DNA of 64,000 nt from assembly GCA_018066245.1 (NCBI GenBank), contig JAGHRT010000017.1, positions 1 through 64,000 on the forward strand, in the 5' to 3' direction. The stretch's first letter is position 1, and the number at the start of each line of letters is the position of its first letter. The position numbers and the translations under genes were made by a program. The notes under the pieces are model-generated. The model ran no database searches. It saw nothing but the letters and a program-made list of their open reading frames with translations, and was not told the origin of the DNA. Source of the stretch: Candidatus Equimonas faecalis (GTDB lineage Bacteria > Bacteroidota > Bacteroidia > Bacteroidales > Bacteroidaceae). Positions 15,774 through 24,105 of the stretch are shown here, piece by piece.

Positions 15774-17285
15774 ATGTCACACAAAATCCTTCTTTGGGGG
15801 CTTGCTGCGCTGGCAGCAAGCGGTATGAAGGCCCAGAGTGAGTTTACGCTCATTAACGAGGCCCCTGCCAATCCCGACAATGAGCCCGTGGCCGTACAGC
15901 CTGTGCCCACGGAGCGTCAGATTCTGTGGAATGAGACGGAATTCTACGGCTTCTTCCACTATGGCATGAACACCTTCACCGGTCAGGAGTGGGGCTACGG
16001 CAACGAGAAAGAATCCACCTACGCTCCCACCCAGATGCCCAACCCCGAACAGTGGCTCACCGCCATCAAGGCTGCCGGCATGAAGGGCGGCATTGCCGTG
16101 GTGAAGCACCACGACGGCTTCTGCCTCTGGCCCACCTCCACCACCACCCACTCCATTGCCAACTGCGGCAATACCAACGGTCAGGCCAATATCCCCGAGC
16201 TCTTCGGCAAGGCTGCGCAGAAGCTGGGCATGAAGTACGGCTTCTACATCTCTCCGTGGGACCGCAACAGCGGCCTCTATGGCGAGGATAACTACGTGAC
16301 CGACGTGTTCCTGAAGCAGTGCGAGGAACTTGCGAAGTATGGCGACGACCAGTTTGAAATGTGGTTCGACGGCGCCAACGGCGGCGACGGCTACTACGGC
16401 GGCAAGAGCAAGACCATCAACATCGATGCCAGCTACTATTACGACGTGCCCAACCTCCGCGATCGCGTACACCGCATCTGCAAGAACTGCGTGATGTGGG
16501 GCGTAGGCGGCGAAGCCCGCTGGATCGGTAACGAGCAGGGCTACGCAGGCGAGACCAACTGGGCGATGCTGGACAAGAGCACCTCGAGCAACGCCATCCG
16601 CCAGACCGGTCAGGAAGAAGGCTGGCAGTGGAACCCCGGCGAGAGTGATGCCAAGGCAACTACCGGCGGCTGGTTCTGGCATAACGGCGAGGGCGTGCTC
16701 TCTGCCGAGCGCCTGTTCCAGATGTACCTTGAGACCGTAGGCCGCAACGCCACGCTTATCCTCAACTGCCCGCCCGACAAGACGGGCCACCTGCCCGCTG
16801 CCACCGTCAACCGCCTCGCCGAACTCGGCGAGATGATGCAGACGCGCCTGGGCAACGACCTTGCCAAGAAGGCACAGGTTACCGTGAGCGAGGAGCGCAC
16901 CGCCGGCGGTGCCCGCACCTATGCCGCCACCAACCTCACCGACGGCGAGAAGGATACCTATTGGGCTACCAACGACGGCACCAACACCGCCACCATCGAG
17001 TTCACGTGGGACGAGCCTCAGGACATCCGCTACATTATGCTGCAGGAGCCCATTCGCCTGGGCCAGCGCATCGAGAAGTTCAAGGTGGAATACACCACCG
17101 ACGGCTCTTCCTGGAAGAAGCTCGGCGGCGCCGTGCAGACTACTACTGTGGGCTACAAGCGCATCCTTCCCCTCAACGGCAGCACTTCCAACAGCTATAG
17201 CAAGAGCTACAGCGCCAAGGCAGTGCGCGTGACCATCGAGAGCAGCCGCTCCTGCCCTGCACTTCACACCATCAGTATCTATTAA
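15774..17285 (+). CDS. Secreted GH29 alpha-L-fucosidase with F5/8C domain
   Basis: A 503-residue enzyme with a signal peptide (about 1-20, ending MKAQ). The catalytic domain of family 29 (about 40-355) has FFHYGMNTFTG, VVKHHDGFCLWP, YGFYISPWDRN and the nucleophile motif MWFDGANG (Asp199). Residues about 370-503 form a discoidin/CBM32-like beta-sandwich (TNLTDGEKDTYWAT, IEFTWDEPQDIRYIML). The family removes alpha-L-fucose from glycans by retention; the type with a C-terminal F5/8C domain is often linkage-selective (GH29-B like), which is inference here. It shares an operon with the large secreted protein 18 bp downstream. It lacks the DLQGR...GKKVL tail. Confidence 0.9.
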   Translation: MSHKILLWGLAALAASGMKAQSEFTLINEAPANPDNEPVAVQPVPTERQILWNETEFYGFFHYGMNTFTGQEWGYGNEKESTYAPTQMPNPEQWLTAIKAAGMKGGIAVVKHHDGFCLWPTSTTTHSIANCGNTNGQANIPELFGKAAQKLGMKYGFYISPWDRNSGLYGEDNYVTDVFLKQCEELAKYGDDQFEMWFDGANGGDGYYGGKSKTINIDASYYYDVPNLRDRVHRICKNCVMWGVGGEARWIGNEQGYAGETNWAMLDKSTSSNAIRQTGQEEGWQWNPGESDAKATTGGWFWHNGEGVLSAERLFQMYLETVGRNATLILNCPPDKTGHLPAATVNRLAELGEMMQTRLGNDLAKKAQVTVSEERTAGGARTYAATNLTDGEKDTYWATNDGTNTATIEFTWDEPQDIRYIMLQEPIRLGQRIEKFKVEYTTDGSSWKKLGGAVQTTTVGYKRILPLNGSTSNSYSKSYSAKAVRVTIESSRSCPALHTISIY

Positions 17286-17303
17286 AGAAAGGAGGACACT
17301 AAA

Positions 17304-20075
17304 ATGAAAAAGATATTTTCCATCGTTTCCGCCTTTGTACTGTTTGCTACGCTCAGCGCACAGGCACAGACCATCACCTTCGATACCGACGACTATAAGG
17401 CCGTTGGCGTATATGACGCCTGGGAAGGTTCCCCCTTCCGCACCGGCGAACTCAAGGGCAATGCCGCCGTCGTAAACAACCATCTCAACCAGGTGGACGA
17501 AGTCCTCGGCGCGGCTCCCGACCCCTCTGCAAAGATACTCGCCGTGCAGCGTTCGCGCTTCGGCGGCAACCTCTTCGGCGTGCGCATTGACCTGAAAGAG
17601 CCCTTCCGCCTCACGAAGAACAACCGCTATGCCCACGTTATGATCAACAAGCCCGTGGAGAGCCGCGTCATGGTCATCGGCCTCGGCAAGCGTACCGAGG
17701 AAGCCTGGTCCTGGCAGGACGGCACCGCCGAGCAGTTCTGGGCCATCAGCGCAGGCCCCGTGGCCGCCAACAAATGGGTAGATGTAGTTGTCGGCTTCAA
17801 CGGCTTCAGCTATGCCGACACCGGGAAGGGCGGCATTGATATCTACTCCCTCGTCATCGTGCCCGACGTGCGCAGCGCCCATGCCGACGCCGCCGACTTC
17901 GCCTGCTACATCGACGAAATCGTCATCGACGACAGCAACGAGACGCGCTTCTCCACCGAAACCTATGCCGTAAGTTTCGACAAGAGCGTAGGCAACCAGC
18001 GCAGCGACCGTTTCATGACCAGCGTGGGCCTCACCGGCGGCACCATCAGCCCGCAGACAAAGACCCTCACCAAGGATCATCACTACTACGACCTCACCAC
18101 CACTACCATCTTCAGCGCCAAGCCCGGCGACACCCTCACCCCGACCTATGGCTACAACGGCAATTGGATGAACACCGACACCTATATCGACTTCGGCAAC
18201 GACGGTAAGTTCTCCTTCGGCGTGAATGCCGACGGCACCCCCGGCGAAGGCAGCGACATCGTCAGCTATCAGTACAGCGACGCCACCGGTTCCTTCCGCA
18301 ACAGCCTCGGCGAGAACGTCAGCGGTGGCAACCTCATTGGGTCCGCCTCTCCCTCCTTCACCCTGCCCGCCGAGATGGCCACCGGCCTCTACCGTATGCG
18401 CTACAAAGTCGATTGGAACTGCATCGATCCCGCCGGCAACACAGCTTCCGGCAACGAAATCCTCCACAACGGCGGCGGTATCGTAGATGTCCTCCTCGAC
18501 ATCCACGGCGACGAAGTCAAGGTCAGCCAGGGCGCCCTCAACGGCGAAGTGCTCGACGCCGAAGGCAACCACTTCGACAACTACACCACCGCCTACGGCC
18601 AGCCCTTCACCATCAAGATGGATCCCGCTCCCGGCTTTACCTTCAGCGGCGTAATCGTAAAGAGCGGCTACAATGTTGACGGCGAGCAAATCACCGGCCT
18701 CAACCCCAACTACATCATCAACGAGTTCCCCGCCAAGAAGTTTGACTCCGAAGGTTGCCTCACCCTCCCTGCCGACGTGATGGTAGGCGGCGAAGTGTAT
18801 ATCGAAGGCCTGTTCATGGAGAAGAAGGACGAGCCTGTGGTGGACCCTACGATGGGCAAAGAGCTCACAAGCCTCGCAGAACTCGACAACGGTAAGGTTT
18901 ACGCCATCCATAGCAGCAACGATGAAGGCTATCTCTGCTACAACGAAGATGTGAACGGTTCTTACCTCAGCATCGTAGGCGTGAAGAACGACGGCAGCGG
19001 TGCCGTGGCCGATGCTGCCGCCAAGGAAGCCTATCACGCTGAATACGAAAAGAGCAGTCCCAGCGGCCAGTGGCAGATTGTGCTCTTTGAGGACAACTAC
19101 TACCTTTACAACCTCGGAGCCAAGCAATTCGTAACCCGTGAAAACCGCGACTATCTCTTTTCTGAAGACACCCCCGCTCTTGACGGTATCCGCGAAAATG
19201 GCGACGGCACTTTCTCTTTCCACGCAGGTGGCGGCATGTCCGACAACAGTACATACTGGGCTTGCATCGTTACCAACGAAGCCCGCACTGCCGTGCGCAA
19301 CTGGACGTGGAACGACCACGGTTCCACCTTCGTCATTAACGAACTTGAAGGCCTCACCACCTACGAAGCCCTTGTGAAACTGGGCGGCGAAGAACCCAAG
19401 CCTCAGTACGACACCACCACCAAGTACTTCAATGCCGATCAGCTTCGCGCTGAGGCCGCTGCCGGTTATGCCCGCATCGGTATTCTCGGCGTGACCCGCA
19501 CAGGCAACAACTACATTACCGGCGCCACGCCTCTCGGCACCGTGTCCGAGGACAATACCCTTGAAGGTGCCCGTGCCCCCGAGGCATCAGAAGTACTCGA
19601 AGTCATCCCCACAGAGGGAGGCTATCTCCTCCGCCTTGAATCCCTTGAGGAAGGTGAGGGCTACCTCTCCTGCGCTGCCGGCGGTAACTTCAGCCTCGTG
19701 GATGCAGAGAATGCCAATGTATGGGAAATCGCCGGCCCCGAGGATGAGAACTACGGTTCCATCAGCGGCTTCGACGACCTCTACGTGGACATCGAGAAGG
19801 AGGTCAACGAACTTATGGTACGCTTCATCTCCAACGGCCAATATATGAACGGCCAGGGCAACGGCAGCATTGGCGGTCTCCGTCCCGGCACCGGCGCCTG
19901 GAGCTTCAACTACATCTACAACGCCAATTATGCAGGAGGCGAGGACGATCCCGTGGGCATAGGCACCGTGCTTGCTCCCGAAGCCACTCGGGGCATCTTC
20001 AGCCTGCAGGGCATCCGTGTGCCCGGCAACGGGCGCGGCATCCGCATCGTGGACGGCAAGAAAGTGCTGAAATAA
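17304..20075 (+). CDS. Large secreted multidomain protein with T9SS-like tail
   Basis: A 923-residue protein with a signal peptide (about 1-22, ending AQAQ) and a strong ribosome binding site (AGGAGG). Residues about 23-215 look like a beta-sandwich binding domain (ITFDTDDYKAVGVYDAWEG start). About 265-420 resembles GEVED-type repeats (GNWMNTDTYIDFGNDGKF). About 515-700 and 715-870 contain ricin-like segments (GKVYAIHSSNDEGYLCY; YLLRLESLEEGEGYLSC). It ends in FSLQGIRVPGNGRG and IVDGKKVLK, the short tail shared with three other secreted proteins here. No catalytic motif was recognised. Downstream of the GH29 gene, it may bind the same glycans; this is inference. Confidence 0.8.
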   Translation: MKKIFSIVSAFVLFATLSAQAQTITFDTDDYKAVGVYDAWEGSPFRTGELKGNAAVVNNHLNQVDEVLGAAPDPSAKILAVQRSRFGGNLFGVRIDLKEPFRLTKNNRYAHVMINKPVESRVMVIGLGKRTEEAWSWQDGTAEQFWAISAGPVAANKWVDVVVGFNGFSYADTGKGGIDIYSLVIVPDVRSAHADAADFACYIDEIVIDDSNETRFSTETYAVSFDKSVGNQRSDRFMTSVGLTGGTISPQTKTLTKDHHYYDLTTTTIFSAKPGDTLTPTYGYNGNWMNTDTYIDFGNDGKFSFGVNADGTPGEGSDIVSYQYSDATGSFRNSLGENVSGGNLIGSASPSFTLPAEMATGLYRMRYKVDWNCIDPAGNTASGNEILHNGGGIVDVLLDIHGDEVKVSQGALNGEVLDAEGNHFDNYTTAYGQPFTIKMDPAPGFTFSGVIVKSGYNVDGEQITGLNPNYIINEFPAKKFDSEGCLTLPADVMVGGEVYIEGLFMEKKDEPVVDPTMGKELTSLAELDNGKVYAIHSSNDEGYLCYNEDVNGSYLSIVGVKNDGSGAVADAAAKEAYHAEYEKSSPSGQWQIVLFEDNYYLYNLGAKQFVTRENRDYLFSEDTPALDGIRENGDGTFSFHAGGGMSDNSTYWACIVTNEARTAVRNWTWNDHGSTFVINELEGLTTYEALVKLGGEEPKPQYDTTTKYFNADQLRAEAAAGYARIGILGVTRTGNNYITGATPLGTVSEDNTLEGARAPEASEVLEVIPTEGGYLLRLESLEEGEGYLSCAAGGNFSLVDAENANVWEIAGPEDENYGSISGFDDLYVDIEKEVNELMVRFISNGQYMNGQGNGSIGGLRPGTGAWSFNYIYNANYAGGEDDPVGIGTVLAPEATRGIFSLQGIRVPGNGRGIRIVDGKKVLK

Positions 20076-20140
20076 CAAATCATCAAGGCGCTGCGCTTGC
20101 CTCTGCGGGGGCATGGGCGTATGGCGGCTTGCTGAATATA

Positions 20141-20186
20141 AAAGAAATGTCCGCTGACGGTTTTTTCCTGTCGGCGGACATTTCTT
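20141..20186. terminator. Bidirectional hairpin built from two oppositely oriented repeat cores
   Basis: GAAATGTCCGCTGACGG pairs with CTGTCGGCGGACATTTC across a T-rich loop, flanked by AAA on the left and TT on the right. It lies between convergent genes (stops 20075 and 20252). The arms are TCCGC and GGCGGA cores in the same T-rich frame as the 21-bp tandem arrays further right, so the terminator may have come from that repeat family. Confidence 0.7.
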
Positions 20187-20251
20187 GTCTCTGTATCATC
20201 GTTACGGCGTTAACGCCGTATCAGCATAGCTGCGGCACATGGGGCGGGGGC

Positions 20252-21841
20252 TTACTCCCTGATTTGTTTCAGAATGTTGTAGGCTTGATAGATGCCCAGC
20301 TCGCCGGCGCGGGACAGGTCGGAGGTCGCTTCGGTGCGGCGACCCTCGCGGATGTGGAGGAGGGCACGGTTGTAGTAGGCCTGTCCGAGGCGGGGCCACA
20401 GGCGGATGGCTTCGGTGAAATCGGCAATGGCGCTGTCGGTCAGCCCTATGTCGGCGTGCATACAGCCGCTGTTGTAGCGCAGCCTGGCCCGGGCGGCGGC
20501 ATCGTCGGGCAGTTCGGCCAGCAGGCGTTGCACGTCGCCGTTGTCGAAAGGCGGGAGGAGGGTCTGCTCCACGGTGCGGTTTTGTATGTGGCCGGCCACT
20601 TCGCTGATGAAGAAGCGGGTGGTATCGGTTTCGGCTTCCACGAGTTCCTGATAGTGGTCCAGTTCGTGTTCGGAGCGGCGGCGCACTTGCTTGATGGGCT
20701 GGCGGCGCGTGGTGCCGAAGGCTATGTCGAGGTCGGCCCGGCGTGCCACGGTCTCGTCCTGTAGGGCCAAGGCCGTTTTTCCCTGCCGGCGGCGACAGCG
20801 GGCTCGTGCGGCGTAGCCGGCATAGAAGGTGGGATAGAGCTGAATTAGGGCCGTGAAGTCGCTCTCGGCTGCTGCGAAGTGGCCGGTTTGCTCATGGAGG
20901 AGGGCCCGGTTATAGAGAGCCAGGGTGTTGTCGGGCTCCAGTTTTAGAATGAAGTCGAAATCTTCAATGGCGAGGTTGTCGGCGCCTATCAGGGCTCGGA
21001 GTAGTCCTCGGTTGTAGTGTGCCACGAAGTGTTCCGGTACGAGTTGGATGGCGGCGTCGTAGTCCTCCAGGGCGTCGTTGTAGCGGTTCATGGCATGGCG
21101 GGCCTGAGCGCGGGCGATGTGGTTGTCGGCAGTGCGTCCGCCGCAGGCGATGGCGGCAGAGAGGAGGGAGTCGGCCTTGCGGTCATCGGCTTGCCACAGG
21201 CTCAGGCGGCCACGCAGTGAGAGCGCGTCGCGGTCGTGCGGGTGCTTGGCGAGGAGCGTGTCGGCCCATGCTATGGCGGCAAGTGTGTCGGCTTCCTCCA
21301 GTGAGAGCTGTGCGCTGACCAGATAGGCGCGTCCCCACTGCGGCCAGCGCTGGAGGGTGTAGTTCAGGTCTTCGCGGGCGGCTCCGTAGTCTTTCAGTTC
21401 CATGTGGCAGAGCGCACGGTTGTAGCGCGAGTTCTGCTCGTCGGGCATCTGGCGGAGGACGTGGGAGTAGTCGTCTATGGCTCCCCGGTAGTCTTTCCTG
21501 TTGATGCGGCACAGTCCGCGAAGCTGCTGAAACTCAATCCTGAAGGGGTTTAAGCTTATAGCTTTGCTGCAATCGTTTTCGGCTCCGTCGTAATCCTCCA
21601 AGGCATACTTGGCATAGCCGCGGTAATAATAGACCTCGGCCTTGCGCGGCCTGACTAAGAGCACGTCGTTGAAGTGCTGGATGGCCGTAACGTAGTCTTC
21701 GTAGTAGAGGGAGGAGCGCCCGAGATTGACGGCGGTCTCCACGTTGATTTGGGCGCAGGCTGGGCGGGCAATGGCGCACAGGCATACGACCGCCATGAGG
21801 CGGAAGGGAAAAGCTGTCCTTGGGCTCAGTCCTTTTTTCAT
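20252..21841 (-). CDS. Secreted TPR-repeat protein
   Basis: A 529-residue protein with a signal peptide (about 1-31, ending ACAQ) and tetratricopeptide repeats over most of its length, for example YYYRGYAKYALEDYDGAEND, SRYNRALCHMELKDYGAARED and ALYNRALLHEQTGHFAAAESD, with a final group after about residue 455. A less regular charged stretch (about 360-440) lies before the last repeats. TPR arrays are protein-binding scaffolds; the partner is unknown. The start at 21841 is 43 bp after the S41 protease stop, so the gene probably ends the operon dCMP deaminase, protease, TPR. Confidence 0.8.
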   Translation of the reverse strand: MKKGLSPRTAFPFRLMAVVCLCAIARPACAQINVETAVNLGRSSLYYEDYVTAIQHFNDVLLVRPRKAEVYYYRGYAKYALEDYDGAENDCSKAISLNPFRIEFQQLRGLCRINRKDYRGAIDDYSHVLRQMPDEQNSRYNRALCHMELKDYGAAREDLNYTLQRWPQWGRAYLVSAQLSLEEADTLAAIAWADTLLAKHPHDRDALSLRGRLSLWQADDRKADSLLSAAIACGGRTADNHIARAQARHAMNRYNDALEDYDAAIQLVPEHFVAHYNRGLLRALIGADNLAIEDFDFILKLEPDNTLALYNRALLHEQTGHFAAAESDFTALIQLYPTFYAGYAARARCRRRQGKTALALQDETVARRADLDIAFGTTRRQPIKQVRRRSEHELDHYQELVEAETDTTRFFISEVAGHIQNRTVEQTLLPPFDNGDVQRLLAELPDDAAARARLRYNSGCMHADIGLTDSAIADFTEAIRLWPRLGQAYYNRALLHIREGRRTEATSDLSRAGELGIYQAYNILKQIRE

Positions 21842-21883
21842 AGGCGGTCGGGTGCAGCAGCCTCCTTGTTGCGGGGGCTGCCT

Positions 21884-23473
21884 TTACTGGCGGAAGGCTT
21901 GCTTGAGTGCGGGGTCTTGCTCGTTGTAGAAGCGTATGGCGGCCTCGGTGCCCTGTATGTCGTCCACGATGAATCGGATGATGTAGCGGTTGAACAGGGC
22001 GTAGCTCTGCCGGAGGAGGTTGTTGCGGCGGCGGAGGCCCTTGTGTTCGGCGTAGGTGGCGAATTGGTCGGGCAGGCCTGCTTTCAGGAGATACTGCGCG
22101 AGGTCGTCCTTTTCTTCGAGTGCGTCGCGGTGGCTGTCGGTGTAGGCGTAGGCAAATTCTTGGATGAGGCCGCGCATCGAAGCTTCTTTCAGATATGACG
22201 TAAAGCCGAGCGTGTCGAGCGGCACGAACACGTCGGGGATGATGCCGCCTCCGCCATACACCTTGCGGCCTGCCACGGTGCGATACACCTTTCCGTTGGT
22301 CTTGATGCTGTCGGCGTTGAAGAGTTCGCCGCCCAGTTCGCGGTTGATGAGGTCCTGACTGTAGCTGTCCTCGGGGTCGCCGTGCTGATAGGGCTTTTGG
22401 ACGCACCGTCCGGAGGGCGTGTAGTAGCGGGCTTTGGTGAGGCGCAGCAGGGAGCCGTCGCGAAATTCGATGGGCACCTGGACAAGTCCCTTTCCGAAGG
22501 TGCGGCGTCCCACTATGCGGGCGCGGTCGTTGTCCTGCATGGCTCCGGCGAAAATCTCACTGGCCGATGCGCTGTATTCATCGACGAGGACGACGAGCGG
22601 CATGTGCTGATAGGTGCCCCTGCCGTCGCTCCTGAAGTTTTCGCGGGGAGAGCGGCGGCCCTCGGTATAGACGATGAGGCGTCCTGCGGGCAGGAACTCG
22701 TTGGCCATCTGTACGGCTGGTTCCATGTAGCCGCCGAGGTTGCCGCGCAGGTCGAGAATAAGCCTCTCGAAGCCTTCGCTGCGCAGTTGGGCCAGTGCGC
22801 TGATAAATTCGCTGTAGGTGGTGCTGGCGAATGTCCTTATGCTGATGTAGCCTGTCGTGTCGTCGAGCATATACACGGCATCGATGCTCTCCACGGGCAC
22901 GTTGCCGCGCGTTACCGTAATCTGGTGGGCTTTTCCTCCGGCGGAGGGACGGGCCACTGTCAGGCGCACGGTGCTGCCCTTGGGTCCTTTCAGGGCTTTG
23001 CGGGCCTTTTCCTCATTGATGTCCTTGCCTGTGAAGTTTTTGCCATCCACGGCCACGATGCGGTCGCCCGGTCGCAGTCCGCTGCCGTCGGACGGGCCGC
23101 CTTCGATGACCTTTACTATGTTCACGGTGTCGCGGAGTATGTAGAACTGTATGCCGATGCCTGAGAAGTGGCCCTCCAGTCCTTGCATTTCCATCTCCAC
23201 GTCGGCTGCTCCGACGTAGGTGCTGTGCGGGTCGAGTTCACGGAGGATGTTCGGGAGCGACTTCTCCACGAGGTCGGCCATATTGACGGTATCAACATAC
23301 TGGTCGTCAATGAGGTGGAGCAGGTCGCTTATCTTATTGCTCGAAGCGTTGATGATGCTCAGCCGCCGACCTCCGAAGTGGTTGGCGTAGAAGCTTCCAA
23401 TCAGTATGCCTAACACGATTCCCACGGCCAGGATGATGGGCACGAGGCGTATGGTGTTGAGTCTGGTGGTCAT
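21884..23473 (-). CDS. S41-family C-terminal processing protease
   Basis: A 529-residue CtpA/Prc-type serine protease with one N-terminal membrane anchor (about 9-30). A PDZ domain follows (about 100-185; GHFSGIGIQF, GLRPGDRIVAVDG) and then the S41 core with LDLRGNLGGYM, the SASASEIFAG motif (probable nucleophile Ser303) and GRRTFGKGL (Lys328, the general base). It would act in the periplasm on C-termini of envelope proteins. The ATG overlaps the dCMP deaminase stop as ATGA, so translation is probably coupled. The frame is open far upstream, but the overlap and the anchor start favour ATG 23473. Confidence 0.9.
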   Translation of the reverse strand: MTTRLNTIRLVPIILAVGIVLGILIGSFYANHFGGRRLSIINASSNKISDLLHLIDDQYVDTVNMADLVEKSLPNILRELDPHSTYVGAADVEMEMQGLEGHFSGIGIQFYILRDTVNIVKVIEGGPSDGSGLRPGDRIVAVDGKNFTGKDINEEKARKALKGPKGSTVRLTVARPSAGGKAHQITVTRGNVPVESIDAVYMLDDTTGYISIRTFASTTYSEFISALAQLRSEGFERLILDLRGNLGGYMEPAVQMANEFLPAGRLIVYTEGRRSPRENFRSDGRGTYQHMPLVVLVDEYSASASEIFAGAMQDNDRARIVGRRTFGKGLVQVPIEFRDGSLLRLTKARYYTPSGRCVQKPYQHGDPEDSYSQDLINRELGGELFNADSIKTNGKVYRTVAGRKVYGGGGIIPDVFVPLDTLGFTSYLKEASMRGLIQEFAYAYTDSHRDALEEKDDLAQYLLKAGLPDQFATYAEHKGLRRRNNLLRQSYALFNRYIIRFIVDDIQGTEAAIRFYNEQDPALKQAFRQ

Positions 23474-24105
23474 AGCTTTGTTTTGTCGATATAGTCCACT
23501 TGTATGCCTGCACGGCGCAGGAGGTCGATGCCGTCGGTGAGGCGGTAGTGCTCGCCATAGACCACGCGCTTGATGCCGCACTGTATGATGAGTTTGGCGC
23601 ACTCTATGCAGGGCGAGGCCGTAACGTAGAGCGTGGCTCCGTCGGAATTGTTGCCTGAGCGGGCGATTTTGGTGATGGCGTTGGCTTCGGCGTGGAGTAC
23701 GTAGGGCTTTGTGAGGCCGTTTTCGTCCTCGCACACGTTTTCAAAGCCTGAGGGGGTGCCGTTGAAGCCGTCGGAGATGATCATTTTCTCCTTTACGATG
23801 AGCGCACCCACCTTTCGGCGCGTGCAATAGGAGTTTTCGGACCAGATGTCGGCCATGCGGAGGTAGCGCTCGTCGAACTTGCGCTCTTTGTCGGCGGCGC
23901 TCTTCTCCCCGCTCTTACTTAAAGGGAGAGGGCTGCCGGGGCCGTCGTTACTATCGGCGGAGTAGTTTTTTCTGTCGGCGGAGTAGTTCGCACTGTCGGT
24001 GGAGTAGTTTTTCCTGTCGGCGGAGTAGTTCGCACTCTCCTTGGAGGTGTTGCAACGCTCTGTGGGAGAGGGCGCTGCGGTGTTGGACTTATTTTCGTAT
24101 TCCAT
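23470..24105 (-). CDS. dCMP deaminase with a repeat-derived N-terminal extension
   Basis: Residues about 73-211 are a zinc-dependent deoxycytidylate deaminase (dCMP to dUMP for dTTP supply): FDERYLRMADIWSENSYC, HAEANAI (His138, Glu140) and PCIEC (Cys166, Cys169). Bacteroidales homologues, from memory, are near 145 residues, with only about ten residues before the FDERYLRM-like segment. Here residues about 10-72 come from intergenic repeat sequence: residues 25-52 repeat NYSADRK/NYSADS (four 21-bp units at 23951-24034) and the flanks come from CTCTCCC-type repeats. ATG 24105 overlaps the M3 peptidase stop; the next in-frame ATG (Met84) would cut the fold. The stop overlaps the S41 start. The catalytic residues are intact, so it is probably active. 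Confidence 0.85.
   Translation of the reverse strand: MEYENKSNTAAPSPTERCNTSKESANYSADRKNYSTDSANYSADRKNYSADSNDGPGSPLPLSKSGEKSAADKERKFDERYLRMADIWSENSYCTRRKVGALIVKEKMIISDGFNGTPSGFENVCEDENGLTKPYVLHAEANAITKIARSGNNSDGATLYVTASPCIECAKLIIQCGIKRVVYGEHYRLTDGIDLLRRAGIQVDYIDKTKL
23951..24034. repeat. Array 1: four 21-bp TCGGCGGAGTAG units inside the dCMP deaminase gene
   Basis: Units start at 23951, 23972, 23993 and 24014; each is 21 bp with core TCGGCGGAGTAG (one TCGGTGGAGTAG) and tail TTTTTTC or TTCGCAC. Since 21 bp is seven codons, the array is translated in frame on the minus strand as NYSADRK/NYS(A/T)DSA. Confidence 0.9.

Noticed and set aside
15777-19319. 1180-codon open frame on the minus strand, antisense to the GH29 gene and its partner
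   Set aside because: It mirrors two genes with clear signal peptides, ribosome binding sites and family motifs. Its translation is Val/Gly/Ala-rich with no domain. Strong third-position C bias removes stops from the opposite strand.
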